A stretch of DNA of 64,000 bases from Pseudomonas sp. FP198. Lineage in GTDB: Bacteria > Pseudomonadota > Gammaproteobacteria > Pseudomonadales > Pseudomonadaceae. How positions within the stretch are numbered: the first letter of the stretch is position 1; every line of letters starts with the position of its first letter. The notes beneath the pieces are model-generated. The model was not told the DNA's origin, made no database searches, and was given only the letters and a program-made list of their open reading frames with translations. Shown in pieces: positions 9,435 to 18,500 of the stretch. The DNA lies in the NCBI RefSeq assembly GCF_030687895.1, contig NZ_CP117452.1:558001-622000 (forward strand). Direction: 5' to 3'. Position numbers and translations under genes: made by a program.

Positions 9435-11117
9435 TTATTCGGGCAGGGCGATCGGACCGATTTCGTCGAACACATCCCCTGGACCCGGGTTCTCGGCATG
9501 GGTTTCACCGCCGAAGTGTTTCATTATTCCCCACACGGCATTGAGCGAGGTCTGCACCGCGCCTTCAACCCAGGCGGGTGTCCATGAGACGTCGTCGCCG
9601 GCGATAAAGATCCCTTTTTGTTCGGCCGGCATGTCGCCCTGCATGAAATGCGCGTACATGCGCTGGTTGTAACGATAGTGGCCGGGTAGCGCGCCCTTGA
9701 AGGCACCGAGGAAATACGGGTCGGCTTCCCAGGACACGGTGATCGGTTCGCCAATGATCCGCGCGGCGATGTCCACCTTCGGATAGATTTTCTTCAGCGC
9801 ATCCAGGGCCAGCTTGACGCGTTTTTCCACCGGGTACGGGAGCATTTTCAGCGCATCGCTCATCCAGGAATACGACAGGCAGATGACCCCCGGCTTGTTG
9901 TCGCCGTTGTCGAACAGGTAGGTGCCACGGGTCAGGCGATCGGTGAGGGTCATGCTCATCAGGTCGCGGCCGGTTTCCGGGTCCTTGTCCTTCCAGAATG
10001 GCCGGTCGACCATCACGAAGGTCTTGGAGGATTGCATGTAGCGGGTGCGGTCCAGGGCCATCCACATTTTTTGCGAGAACAGCGCTTCTTCACACTCGAT
10101 CTGGGTGGTCAGCAGCCAGGTCTGGCAGGTGACCAGCACGGCGGCGTATTCGCGCGTATCGCCCCAGACGTCGGTCACGCTGAATCGGCCGTCGTCGGCG
10201 CGAGCGATACGCTTCACCCCGCTGCGTGGCGCGCCCAGGTGCAACGAATTCAGGCTGGTGCCTTCCGGCCAATGCACGCAACGCTCCGGCACATGTCTCC
10301 AGATTCCCTGCGGTACCTGTTCCACGCCGCCGACCACCAGATGCTGGTGATCGTCGCAGTTGGTCATCACCACGCGAAAGATTTCCAGCATCGAGTTGGG
10401 GAAGTCCGAGTCCCAGCCGCCTGTTCCGAAGCCGACCTGGCCGAACACTTCGCGGTGCTGGAAAGACAGCTTGGCGAACGCCTTGGAGGTGGCGACGAAA
10501 TCGTAGAACGTGCGGTCATCCCACAGCGGTACCAGGGTGTTCCACAGCGCTTTGAGGCGCGGTACGTCGCGCTCGCGGATCGCTTGCTGGATCTCGCTGA
10601 AACGCGAGCCATCCTCCAGGGCATCGGCCCAGGCGTCGGCGACTTCCTGGAACAGCGCAGGGAGGTCGGCCATTTTTTCTGCGTAGTAAGTCTGCCCTTC
10701 CAGATCGATAACGGTACTGCCCGAGGCCGAGGTCAACGGGTTGGGGAACGGTTTGGTCTCCAGGCCCAGTTTGTCGACGTAGTGGTAGAACGCCGTGGAC
10801 GACACCGGAAAACGCATGCCACCGAGCTCGGCAACGATGCCTTCGGCGCCGTTGAACGCTTGGGAGCGCAGGCGTCCGCCCATCTTCGACGCCTCGTAGA
10901 CCACCGGTTTGAGGCCCAGCTTCATCAATTCGTAAGCGGCTACGAGGCCGGCGATGCCCGCGCCGACGATCGCCACTTCAGCCCCGTGGTTGTGTTCGGG
11001 AATGACCCCCAGGCCGGCCGGGTGCTCGATCCAGTCGTCAAAGGCGAAAGGAAAGTCCGGCCCGAAAATGGTGATGGGCTTCTTGCCGTCTGCTGGGTGG
11101 CGATTGTGCTTGTTCAT
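9435..11117 (-). CDS. davB: Lysine 2-monooxygenase DavB
   Basis: A 560-residue FAD amine oxidase-type enzyme that oxidatively decarboxylates L-lysine to 5-aminopentanamide. The dinucleotide fold VAIVGAGIAGLVAAYEL with the ribose-binding acid in PVVYEAS starts near residue 49, and the C-terminal FAD contact GIFIAGDDVSWTPAWVEGA is intact. The start MNKHNRHPADGKKPITIFGP and full length agree with the P. putida enzyme. It is followed by davA, and an Lrp-type regulator gene lies directly upstream on the same strand, as in P. putida. Confidence 0.95.
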   Translation of the reverse strand: MNKHNRHPADGKKPITIFGPDFPFAFDDWIEHPAGLGVIPEHNHGAEVAIVGAGIAGLVAAYELMKLGLKPVVYEASKMGGRLRSQAFNGAEGIVAELGGMRFPVSSTAFYHYVDKLGLETKPFPNPLTSASGSTVIDLEGQTYYAEKMADLPALFQEVADAWADALEDGSRFSEIQQAIRERDVPRLKALWNTLVPLWDDRTFYDFVATSKAFAKLSFQHREVFGQVGFGTGGWDSDFPNSMLEIFRVVMTNCDDHQHLVVGGVEQVPQGIWRHVPERCVHWPEGTSLNSLHLGAPRSGVKRIARADDGRFSVTDVWGDTREYAAVLVTCQTWLLTTQIECEEALFSQKMWMALDRTRYMQSSKTFVMVDRPFWKDKDPETGRDLMSMTLTDRLTRGTYLFDNGDNKPGVICLSYSWMSDALKMLPYPVEKRVKLALDALKKIYPKVDIAARIIGEPITVSWEADPYFLGAFKGALPGHYRYNQRMYAHFMQGDMPAEQKGIFIAGDDVSWTPAWVEGAVQTSLNAVWGIMKHFGGETHAENPGPGDVFDEIGPIALPE

Positions 11118-11283
11118 GGCTGACCTTGATGGGCGACTCGACGCGGCGTTCGCGTCTGAGTATAGGAAAGATGCCAGCCATTCTAGAGAGGGTGAAACAC
11201 GTTAATAAGACGCAATGTGTCGTCGTTCTGATCGGTTTCTAGTCATTTTGACGTGTATGGGAAGCATAATGACGAAACCTTAT

Positions 11284-11377
11284 CCTGTGGGAGCGAGCTT
11301 GCTCGCGATAGCGGTCTATCAATCCACCGGAGTGCTGACTGAACCAACGCTATCGCGAGCAAGCTCGCTCCCACAGG
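11284..11377. repeat. REPIN, copy 3
   Basis: CCTGTGGGAGCGAGCTTGC and its inverted partner enclose a 40-base centre. It lies between the Lrp-type gene's 3' end and the davB promoter region. Confidence 0.9.
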
Positions 11378-11392
11378 GTAAGTTGCAAGGCT

Positions 11393-11875
11393 TCAGACCG
11401 GCTGGCCCCGATCGATCTTGCTGCTGAGAATGATCGACGTGGTAGTTTTCTCCACCCCGTCCACGCTGCCGATCTGGTCGAGCAACTGATCCAGCTGTTC
11501 CGGCGAATCGGTGCGCAGCCACGCCACATAATCAAATTCGCCGCTGACCGCGCACAACTGCTGGACCTGCGCCATGGCGCTCAAGCGTCGCAATACATCT
11601 TTACCGGAGCGTGGCTGCACCTTGATGCCGACATAGGCCTGCAGACCGCCATCGATCACCCGCTGGCCGAGACGCACGCCGTACCCGGTGATCACCTTGG
11701 CTTTCTCCAGCCGAGCCAGGCGCGAGGTCACGGTGGTGCGGGCAATCCCCAATTGTCGGGCGAGCATGGCGACGCTTTCCCGCGCGTTGATTTGCAGGGC
11801 TGCGATCAACTGGCGGTCGATTTCGTCGAGGACGGGAGGGCGGATCTCAGTCAAGGTTGGCTCCGGCGCGGGCAT
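11393..11875 (-). CDS. Lrp/AsnC family transcriptional regulator
   Basis: A 160-residue regulator with an N-terminal helix-turn-helix (DRQLIAALQINARESVAMLA then GIARTTVTSRLARLEK) and a C-terminal ligand-sensing domain (YVGIKVQPRSGKDVL, YVAWLRTDSPEQLDQLL). Position directly before davBA suggests control of lysine catabolism by lysine or a related amino acid, as seen for similar pairs, but this is inference. The ATG at 11875 is preferred over a TTG one codon upstream. Confidence 0.85.
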   Translation of the reverse strand: MPAPEPTLTEIRPPVLDEIDRQLIAALQINARESVAMLARQLGIARTTVTSRLARLEKAKVITGYGVRLGQRVIDGGLQAYVGIKVQPRSGKDVLRRLSAMAQVQQLCAVSGEFDYVAWLRTDSPEQLDQLLDQIGSVDGVEKTTTSIILSSKIDRGQPV

Positions 11876-11889
11876 CAATGGCGGGCATG

Positions 11890-14400
11890 TTACAGGTTCC
11901 CTCGCTCGAAATAGCCACTGGCAGGTAAAGCCAGCTGCCGCCAGGCGGCTGCCAAGTGCGCTTGGGAAGGCCTGAGGCAGACACCTTCCTGGCAGATCAG
12001 TTGCTCAATGGGCAACTGCAGCAGAGCGTCCAGTGAGAACGACTGCACCGAACCCTGATCCTCGTTGGCTTCGGTCTCCCAGTCGTGCTGGAAGCTGCGT
12101 AACCGTAGCTGCCCTTCCTCGAAGCTTTCAAACAATGGTCGATAGCCCAGCCATTTCGGCTGTATGCGCAGCGTGTGCGCCTGGACATCAAGAAGCAGCA
12201 GTTGCCAGCCGCGGTAACTTCCACACAGTTCCTCGACATCGGTCGCCATGCAGGTCAGGGCCAGGTAGCGGCTGTCCGCCGACCAGATCATCGAGGGCGC
12301 CAGATCAACCAACGCGCAGCCTGAGGCGGTCAGCAAGTGTCCGCCGAGACGGGGCGTACCGGTACGCACCCAGCTGTCGGAGTATTCCGTCTCACTGCCG
12401 AACAGCCAGGCGGCATCCTGATCATTCCGCGCGGGCTGGATGAAATCCCCCTCGGCAGTGGCCGCTTGCGGGCAGTCCACCAGACGCCAAGGCGGGACGG
12501 CTTTGAGCTGCGAGTCTGTCGGCTGCAACTGCACAGTGTTGTAGAACAGCCGGGATTGCTCGTTGGGACGGAAGAACGACGCGTCGCCGCCAACCTCTGG
12601 CGCGGCGATGTTGAAACGTTGCAACGGGCTGCTTTCCCTGTCTTGATCAAGACGGCCCTGGATCACTGCCAGATTCAACCGGCCATCGCGGAAATCCAGT
12701 ATCCGTTCCACCCACATGGGCGGCCCTTCCAGCAGGCGGTGCTCCCGCACATCGGCAACCACCGCATGGCCGGTGACGGTCGTTGAGTTTTCAAACGGCA
12801 GCAGCGCCAGATAGCGTCCACAATCGGAAACCCGATGGTCCAGCAGCCAAGCCCCCGGCAACGACCAGTCGCCGATCCGGCAGCGATAGCCACCCAGGCC
12901 TTGGCGATTGTCACCGAGCCAGGTCAGGACAGCGCGTACGTCGCCCTGCAACGGTTGCGTCTCGATAAACGAGTCGCCTCGCCGCCCCGTGCTGTCCAGC
13001 GGCAGCATGATCGCCATGCGGGTCAGCTTGAACTCACCGACCTGCACGCGACCTTGAGCGTCATGACCCACTTGGGTTTCGGTATCGCCGTGGATACTCT
13101 CCAGGCCGTAGCCATAACGGCCGGCGCCTGGTCGCGGATAATCGAGATACGAGCCGATACGGACATGGCCTGCATCAAGGCTCAATAATTCGTGCCAATA
13201 AAAGGACGGCTCCGCGTCGCTCTTCACCCACGGCGAGGGCAGGGCGCGCCAGCCATGATCCGCTTGCCACAACCAGTACTGATTGCCATCCGCCTCGTTG
13301 GCCTGCTCCCGGGCCAGACAGACCAGGGCGCGGTTATCGCCGCTCCAGACCAGTGGCGCATCGGCTGCCATGACCAGGCCCGATGGTTGACCATTGAGGC
13401 TGATGGCGTAGCGCGGCGAATACAGCGGCTCCAATGGCTGGGCCAGATCGCGAAAGGTCTTGGGCAACAAGATGTCGCCCTGCAGGATTTGCCCGCCATC
13501 AATGGAAGCCCGTTCGAAGCTGCGCGCAACACTGTCCGGATTCCAGCCAGGCGCAAGCCAAAGGTCCGCAAACGGGGTCAGGTCGGCTACTTCGGCGGCC
13601 TGCAACAGTTCATCCAGTCGGGCCTGACGAACGCTGTTGTCGACCAAGGGGCTATGGCGGCCGCTCAGTTGATCGAGGTCCAGGGCGTCCAGCTCCCAGA
13701 ACTCGCTTTCGGCACAGCGGTACAGCTTGCGTTGCTGCCGGTCGAGCACGACCAGCCCCCATTCCTGGCGGGACGGTACCGGCGCGGCGAAATAGCGACC
13801 GTCGCTGGAGAACACCGCCGAGGAGCCAAGGCCTTGCAAGAGCACGCCATCAGGGAACAGATAATCGCAATGAACGGGGCCGCCCATGGCAATTTCGCTG
13901 TGGTTGAACACCCGGATCGGCTCGCCCTCGGGCGTCAGCAGCGGCTCGTTTGTGCCCCAGGCACTCGGCCCTTGGCCCGCAGAGGAGACCGGCGCCAACC
14001 CAAGGCGGCGCTCCCACTTGCTCACACAGGCGAGCCCGCCAACGATGCTGGCGATCGCCACCAGAATGCCCCACCACTCAGGCAGTGCCCGCCCCAGACT
14101 GAAACCCAGGCCAAACACCGCGCCGACAGTCAGCCTGGCAATGCCCCGACCCACCGCCGAGAAGCCCAGTCGTGCGGCAAGACCCATCAGCAAACCAAGC
14201 AATACCACCGCCAGCAAGGCCAGCGGCGGCGGCAGTATCGTGACGAAAAAGGCTGGCACCACCAGGATGCCGAGCTGCCAGAAGAGTTCGAGGAACAGGC
14301 GGGGAAGGCTGGGGCTGGCGATGATGGGCGTCTCGGCGGGGTATTGGAAATCTGATTGTAAGTGAGCAGACGTTAAAAAAGACAAAGACCCGCTGCTCAT
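11890..14400 (-). CDS. Uncharacterised large membrane protein with propeller-like repeats
   Basis: An 836-residue protein of no family I recognise. Residues about 25-135 hold roughly four hydrophobic segments (LGILVVPAFFVTILPPPLAL, LLAVVLLGLLMGLAARLG, TVGAVFGLGFSL, WWGILVAIASIVGGLACV). The rest is soluble and rich in Trp, with recurring units of the type SSDGRYFAAPV, SDCGRYLALLPFE and SADSRYLALT, each followed by a Trp/Asp-rich strand pattern. These look like beta-propeller (PD40/TolB-like) blades. It stands between the Lrp-type gene and hipB, probably transcribed alone. No catalytic motif is evident. The third-position G/C bias matches neighbouring core genes, so it does not look recently acquired. 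Confidence 0.8.
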   Translation of the reverse strand: MSSGSLSFLTSAHLQSDFQYPAETPIIASPSLPRLFLELFWQLGILVVPAFFVTILPPPLALLAVVLLGLLMGLAARLGFSAVGRGIARLTVGAVFGLGFSLGRALPEWWGILVAIASIVGGLACVSKWERRLGLAPVSSAGQGPSAWGTNEPLLTPEGEPIRVFNHSEIAMGGPVHCDYLFPDGVLLQGLGSSAVFSSDGRYFAAPVPSRQEWGLVVLDRQQRKLYRCAESEFWELDALDLDQLSGRHSPLVDNSVRQARLDELLQAAEVADLTPFADLWLAPGWNPDSVARSFERASIDGGQILQGDILLPKTFRDLAQPLEPLYSPRYAISLNGQPSGLVMAADAPLVWSGDNRALVCLAREQANEADGNQYWLWQADHGWRALPSPWVKSDAEPSFYWHELLSLDAGHVRIGSYLDYPRPGAGRYGYGLESIHGDTETQVGHDAQGRVQVGEFKLTRMAIMLPLDSTGRRGDSFIETQPLQGDVRAVLTWLGDNRQGLGGYRCRIGDWSLPGAWLLDHRVSDCGRYLALLPFENSTTVTGHAVVADVREHRLLEGPPMWVERILDFRDGRLNLAVIQGRLDQDRESSPLQRFNIAAPEVGGDASFFRPNEQSRLFYNTVQLQPTDSQLKAVPPWRLVDCPQAATAEGDFIQPARNDQDAAWLFGSETEYSDSWVRTGTPRLGGHLLTASGCALVDLAPSMIWSADSRYLALTCMATDVEELCGSYRGWQLLLLDVQAHTLRIQPKWLGYRPLFESFEEGQLRLRSFQHDWETEANEDQGSVQSFSLDALLQLPIEQLICQEGVCLRPSQAHLAAAWRQLALPASGYFERGNL

Positions 14401-14421
14401 TCTTTGATTATTTGGCGTGTT

Positions 14422-14466
14422 GGGTATACGTTACATCTCAATCATTTTGTCGCGTATACGAAACAT
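14422..14466. promoter_or_regulatory. Two operator-like direct repeats before hipB
   Basis: GGGTATACGTTACAT (14422-14436) and GCGTATACGAAACAT (14452-14466) match at 12 of 15 positions and start exactly 30 bases apart, about three helical turns. Each contains the palindromic core GTATAC. HipB-type antitoxins bind such paired sites to repress their own operon. The second copy overlaps the proposed hipB start. Confidence 0.55.
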
Positions 14467-14716
14467 GGATTATTTGCTCATTACTGCCCGCCTTGGCATA
14501 CAGATAAGGCAATGCCGTTCAAATCGCGGGCTGACCCAAGCGAATCTGGCTGCCTTGGCCGGCATCCCCCGGCAAAAGGTTATTGCCATCGAGAAGGGTG
14601 ACGTGTCGGTAAGCATGGCTGCTTACGCACGAGTACTGGGAGCACTGGATTGCGAGCTGGCCGTGACAGCGGCCGCAATGCCGACACTGGATGAAATTGA
14701 AGGGATATTCGACTGA
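14465..14716 (+). CDS. hipB: HipB-like antitoxin, XRE-type helix-turn-helix
   Basis: An 83-residue protein with a helix-turn-helix of the Cro/CI type (LGIQIRQCRSNRGLTQANLA then GIPRQKVIAIEKGDVSVSM). Its stop overlaps the ATG of a following hipA-like reading frame, the classic hipBA layout. The ATG at 14465 gives the usual family length; the longer frame to 14417 adds residues with no family match. The reading frame is intact, but its toxin partner is broken, so it may be kept only as an orphan repressor. Confidence 0.75.
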   Translation: MDYLLITARLGIQIRQCRSNRGLTQANLAALAGIPRQKVIAIEKGDVSVSMAAYARVLGALDCELAVTAAAMPTLDEIEGIFD

Positions 14717-15387
14717 TGGCAGCTGTGTTGCAGGTGGCAACCCTGAAGGTGCCAGCGGAAGAATCGTTGGCGGTGCCGGGGATTACCGGTTCCGTTATCA
14801 CGACGAGGCGAATCCCCAGGCTGCTATAAGCCTGCTCATGCCTGTGCGCCTGGATGAGTATCGTCATCGAGATCTGCACCCGATCTTTCAAATGAATCTG
14901 CCCGAAGGGTACGTCTTAGAGCAGTTGCGCAACCGCCTGGCCAAGGTAGCTGACGTCGATCCCATGCTGCTTCTTGCGTTGTCGGGAAGCAGTTCACCCA
15001 TCGGGCGAGTAGCAGTGAGTTCCGCCGACGTCGATGCGTTATTGCAGCGTCAACAATTCCCAGGAGAAAAGCTGGAAGAAATCCTGGCGTGGGACGGTGC
15101 CGAGGATATTTTTACCGAGCTTGTTGATCGCTATATCCTGCGGGCCGGGATTTCGGGCGTGCAGCCTAAGATTCTTGTGTCCGAACACGAGGCTATTCGG
15201 TTCTCGACAGGGGCTGCTGGACTTTGCTCAGGTGTGTGATGTTGCTCAGCCAGAAGAAGTAATCCGCTTGCAACTGCGAGCGCTGGAACGAGTAGTGGCT
15301 CGTTCAACCGAGCTTTGTGAGCAGGCCCCACATGTGGTCGCGGCGATCAGGCAGTGTGCGGAGCCGTTCTTGAGAACCTTTGGATAG
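14716..15387 (+). pseudogene. hipA: HipA-like toxin kinase, frameshifted and internally deleted
   Basis: Three reading frames must be joined to recover a HipA-like protein. The ATG overlapping the hipB stop opens MAAVLQVATLKVPAEE, which ends after 37 codons. From about 14780 another frame gives YRFRYHDEANPQAAISL, HRDLHPIFQMNLPEG and the HipA hallmark GISGVQPKILVSE, ending at 15239. A third frame from about 15220 gives DFAQVCDVAQPEEVIRLQLR and a plausible C-terminal tail up to 15387. A full HipA is about 400-440 residues; the catalytic kinase core, normally after the QPK motif, is missing. The gene cannot make active toxin. Confidence 0.8.
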
Positions 15388-15403
15388 GGTGCAGCGCTGC
15401 TGC

Positions 15404-15436
15404 AAAAAACACAAAAGCCGCGCAATGCGCGGCTTT
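15404..15436 (-). terminator. Terminator after the CAT-anticodon tRNA
   Basis: On the minus strand AAAGCCGCGC-ATT-GCGCGGCTTT is followed by TGTGTTTTTT, directly after the tRNA 3' end. Confidence 0.85.
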
Positions 15437-15441
15437 CAATT

Positions 15442-15518
15442 TGGTGGGCCCACACGGACTCGAACCGTGGACCAAAGGATTATGAGTCCTCTGCTCTAAC
15501 CAACTGAGCTATAGGCCC
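15442..15518 (-). tRNA. tRNA with CAT anticodon, probably tRNA-Ile2
   Basis: A 77-base cloverleaf with encoded CCA: acceptor GGGCCTA, D-arm AGCTCAGTTGGTTAGAGC, anticodon loop CTCATAA on stem GAGGA/TCCTT, and T-arm with GGTTCGAGTCC. The CAT anticodon is used by elongator Met, initiator Met and Ile2 (whose C34 is changed to lysidine by TilS). It lacks the initiator features. The region GACTCATAATC plus TTTGGTC resembles E. coli tRNA-Ile2 more than tRNA-Met, so Ile2 is favoured, but some annotations list this gene as Met. It lies 15 bases after rmcA, on the same strand. Confidence 0.92.
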
Positions 15519-15533
15519 TCAGTAGGCCGCGGA

Positions 15534-18500
15534 TTATAGCGACGGTTTCTCGGCTGTGCTATCCGAAAAATCCGATACGGTCACATGCAGAAACGTCGCG
15601 GCAAATTCTTCGGCGCACAGGGGCAGGCTGACGATGTAGCCCTGGATCTGCTCGCAGCCTTCCTCGGCGAGAAATTGCTGTTGGGCGAGGGTTTCGACGC
15701 CCTCGGCGATGATGCTGAACTGCATGCTCCGGCCCAGGGCGATGATTGCCCGCACGATGGCCACATCGTGGGGGTCATCGGGCAGGCCGCGGACGAAGGA
15801 TTGGTCGATTTTCAGGATGTCCAGCGGCAGGCGTTTGAGGTAGCTCAGCGAGGAATAGCCGGTGCCGAAGTCGTCGATGGCCAGTTGCACGCCGAGTTTT
15901 TTCAGTTGATGCAGTACCGTCAGGGCCTCTTCGGCCTGGCTCATGATGAAATTTTCGGTAATCTCCAGTTGCAACAAACCAGGCTCAAGGTGGTTTTCCC
16001 GCAGCAACTGTTCAATCCGACCCAGCAGGTTGGGTTGGCGCAATTGGGCGCCGGCCAGGTTGACCGACAGTGGCCCGAGGCTTTCGTGACAGCTGTTCCA
16101 TGCGTGCAGTTGCCGGCAGGCGTTTTCCAGTACCCAATCGCCGATCTGCAGGATCATGCCGTTTTCTTCGGCCAGGGGAATGAAATGCTCCGGCGGTACG
16201 TCGCCAAAGGTCGGATGGGTCCAGCGAATCAGTGCCTCGGCGCCCACCAGCCGGTTGTCGATGAGGCTGATTTTTGGTTGGAAAGACAACGACAGCTCGT
16301 TGCGCTCGATCGCCCGGCGCAGCTCGTGCTCCAATGCCACGCGCTCGCTGGCCTGGGCGGTGAGGTCACGGGTGTAGCTTTCCACCCGGTTGCGGCCCTT
16401 GGCTTTGGAGCGGTACATCGCCGCGTCGGCGTTCTTGACCAGCGTGGCGACATCGCAGCCATCCTGCGGATAGAGACTGGTGCCGATGCTGGCGCTGATG
16501 AAAAACTCATGCTCGCCGGCCTGGAACGGCGCGCAGAAACAGTTCAACAGCTTTTGCGCGATGTGCTCGGCATCGCTGGGCTGCTGCAGGCCGGGCAGCA
16601 GGATAATGAATTCGTCACCGCCCAGGCGCGCCACGGTGTCGATATCACGCAGTTGCTCGCGCAGGCGCACGGCAATGCCCTTGAGCAGCAGATCGCCGAC
16701 CGGGTGCCCGAGGCTGTCGTTGATGTGCTTGAAGCGGTCCAGGTCGAGGAACAGTACCGCGCCCTGGCCGCCATTTTCTTGCTGACTGTTGAGCGCTGAG
16801 AGCAGCCGGCTTTCGAACAGGGTGCGATTCGGCAGGCCCGTGAGCGGGTCGTGATGCGCCTGGTAATCGAGTCGGGCCTGGGCGTGTTTGAGGCTTGAAA
16901 TGTCGGCAAAAACCGCGACGAAATGGGTGGTCTGCTGTTCCTGGTTGCGCACGGCGCTAATGGTCAGCCAGCTGGGATACAGCTCGCCATTCTTGCGTCG
17001 ATTGGAGATCTCACCCTGCCAGTGGCCCTCCGCCGTCAACTGATGCCACATCGCGGCATAAAACGCGCTGTCGTGCAGCCCGGAGGCCAGCAGCCGAGGC
17101 GTATGGCCCAGCGCTTCGGTTTCGCTATAGCCGGTGATTTCGGTAAAGGCCCGGTTCACGGCGCTGATGTGCTGTTGCGTATCGGTGATCAGTACGCCTT
17201 CGGCGGTGCTTTCGAATACGGTGGCCGCCTGCTGCAGTTTCTCCTGCATGAAGTGGCGTTCGGTGATGTCCCGGGCGATGGTCAGCATGCAGTCCTCGTT
17301 GCCGATGGGCAGCGGACGACTCGACACCTCGCAGAGCCGTATCTGCCCGTCGTTGCGGCGGATATGGCAGCTGAAATCCTTTACGAAACCGTCCCGCTGC
17401 AGCAGGTCGAGCATTTGTTTGCGTTCATCGAGGTTGACCCATATCCCGAGGTCGAGGGTGGAGCGATCAACCGATAGGGCGCTGTTGAAACCGGTAATGC
17501 GGCTGAAACCGTCGTTGACTTCAATCAGCAAACCATCGCTCTGCCGGGATAGCAGCAAGCCGTCGGGCGAGGCATGAAAAGCCTTGGCGAACTTTTCTTC
17601 GGAGGTCTGCAATTGTTGCTGGGTCTCCTTGAGCTGGCTGATGTCGCGCACCACCACGACCAGGGCTGGGGTGGTGTCCAGATCAAAGGGTTCGGCCGAT
17701 ATCAGCCCGGTGAACACTTCGCCGTTGCTGCGTTGGAAAGGCATTTCCAGATTGCGAATGCTCCCGGCCTGCAACCGCTGGAGCAAGCTCGGGCCGACGC
17801 CCTGTATGCCCCAGATGTCCAGGTCGGTAGCGCTTTTGCCGACCACCTCTGCGGCGCTGAGGCCAATCTGCTCTTCGAAGGCTTTATTGACCTCCAGCAG
17901 GCAACCGTCCAGCAGGCGCGCAATCACCAGGATGTCCGGGCACTGGCGAAACACCGAGCCGAACTTCTGTTCGGAAAGGCGCAGCGCTTCCTCGGTGTGC
18001 TTTGCTTCGCTGATGTCGATCATCAGTCCGCGCATCAACGGCTCATGGCCATGCTTGATCAGGCTGACGATGTCCCGCACCCACAGGCAACGACCGTCGG
18101 CGGTGATCACCCGGTAATCGATGCAGTGATCGCGGCCGGCAAGGACTTCGTGATCGCAATAAGTCTGCGCGCGGATCAGGTCCGCCGGGTGAATGATGTT
18201 GCGCCAGAACCCGGGGATGAGCCAATGGGCGAGGGGGTAGCCGAGCAATTCTTCGGCATGAGGCGATACATAGCTGTAGGTGAAGTCGCTGACCCTGGCT
18301 TCCCAGGCAATCGCCGAAAGGCTCTCTACCAGCCCGCGATAATGGTATTCGCTGCTGCGCAACTCCTGTTCCAGGTCGACGCGTCGGGCTATTTCCGAAC
18401 TCAGGCGACGGTTGATGCGAATCACCACTGCCAGGATGGCGATCAACAGCAGCAGCCCGGGCAGGCCGTAAAGCAGCAGGTCTGACCAGAGCTGGCGATA

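Noticed and set aside
14691..15239. Intact 182-residue gene of its own
   Set aside because: It starts inside hipB and ends within a HipA-like domain; it is better read as one frame of a broken hipA.
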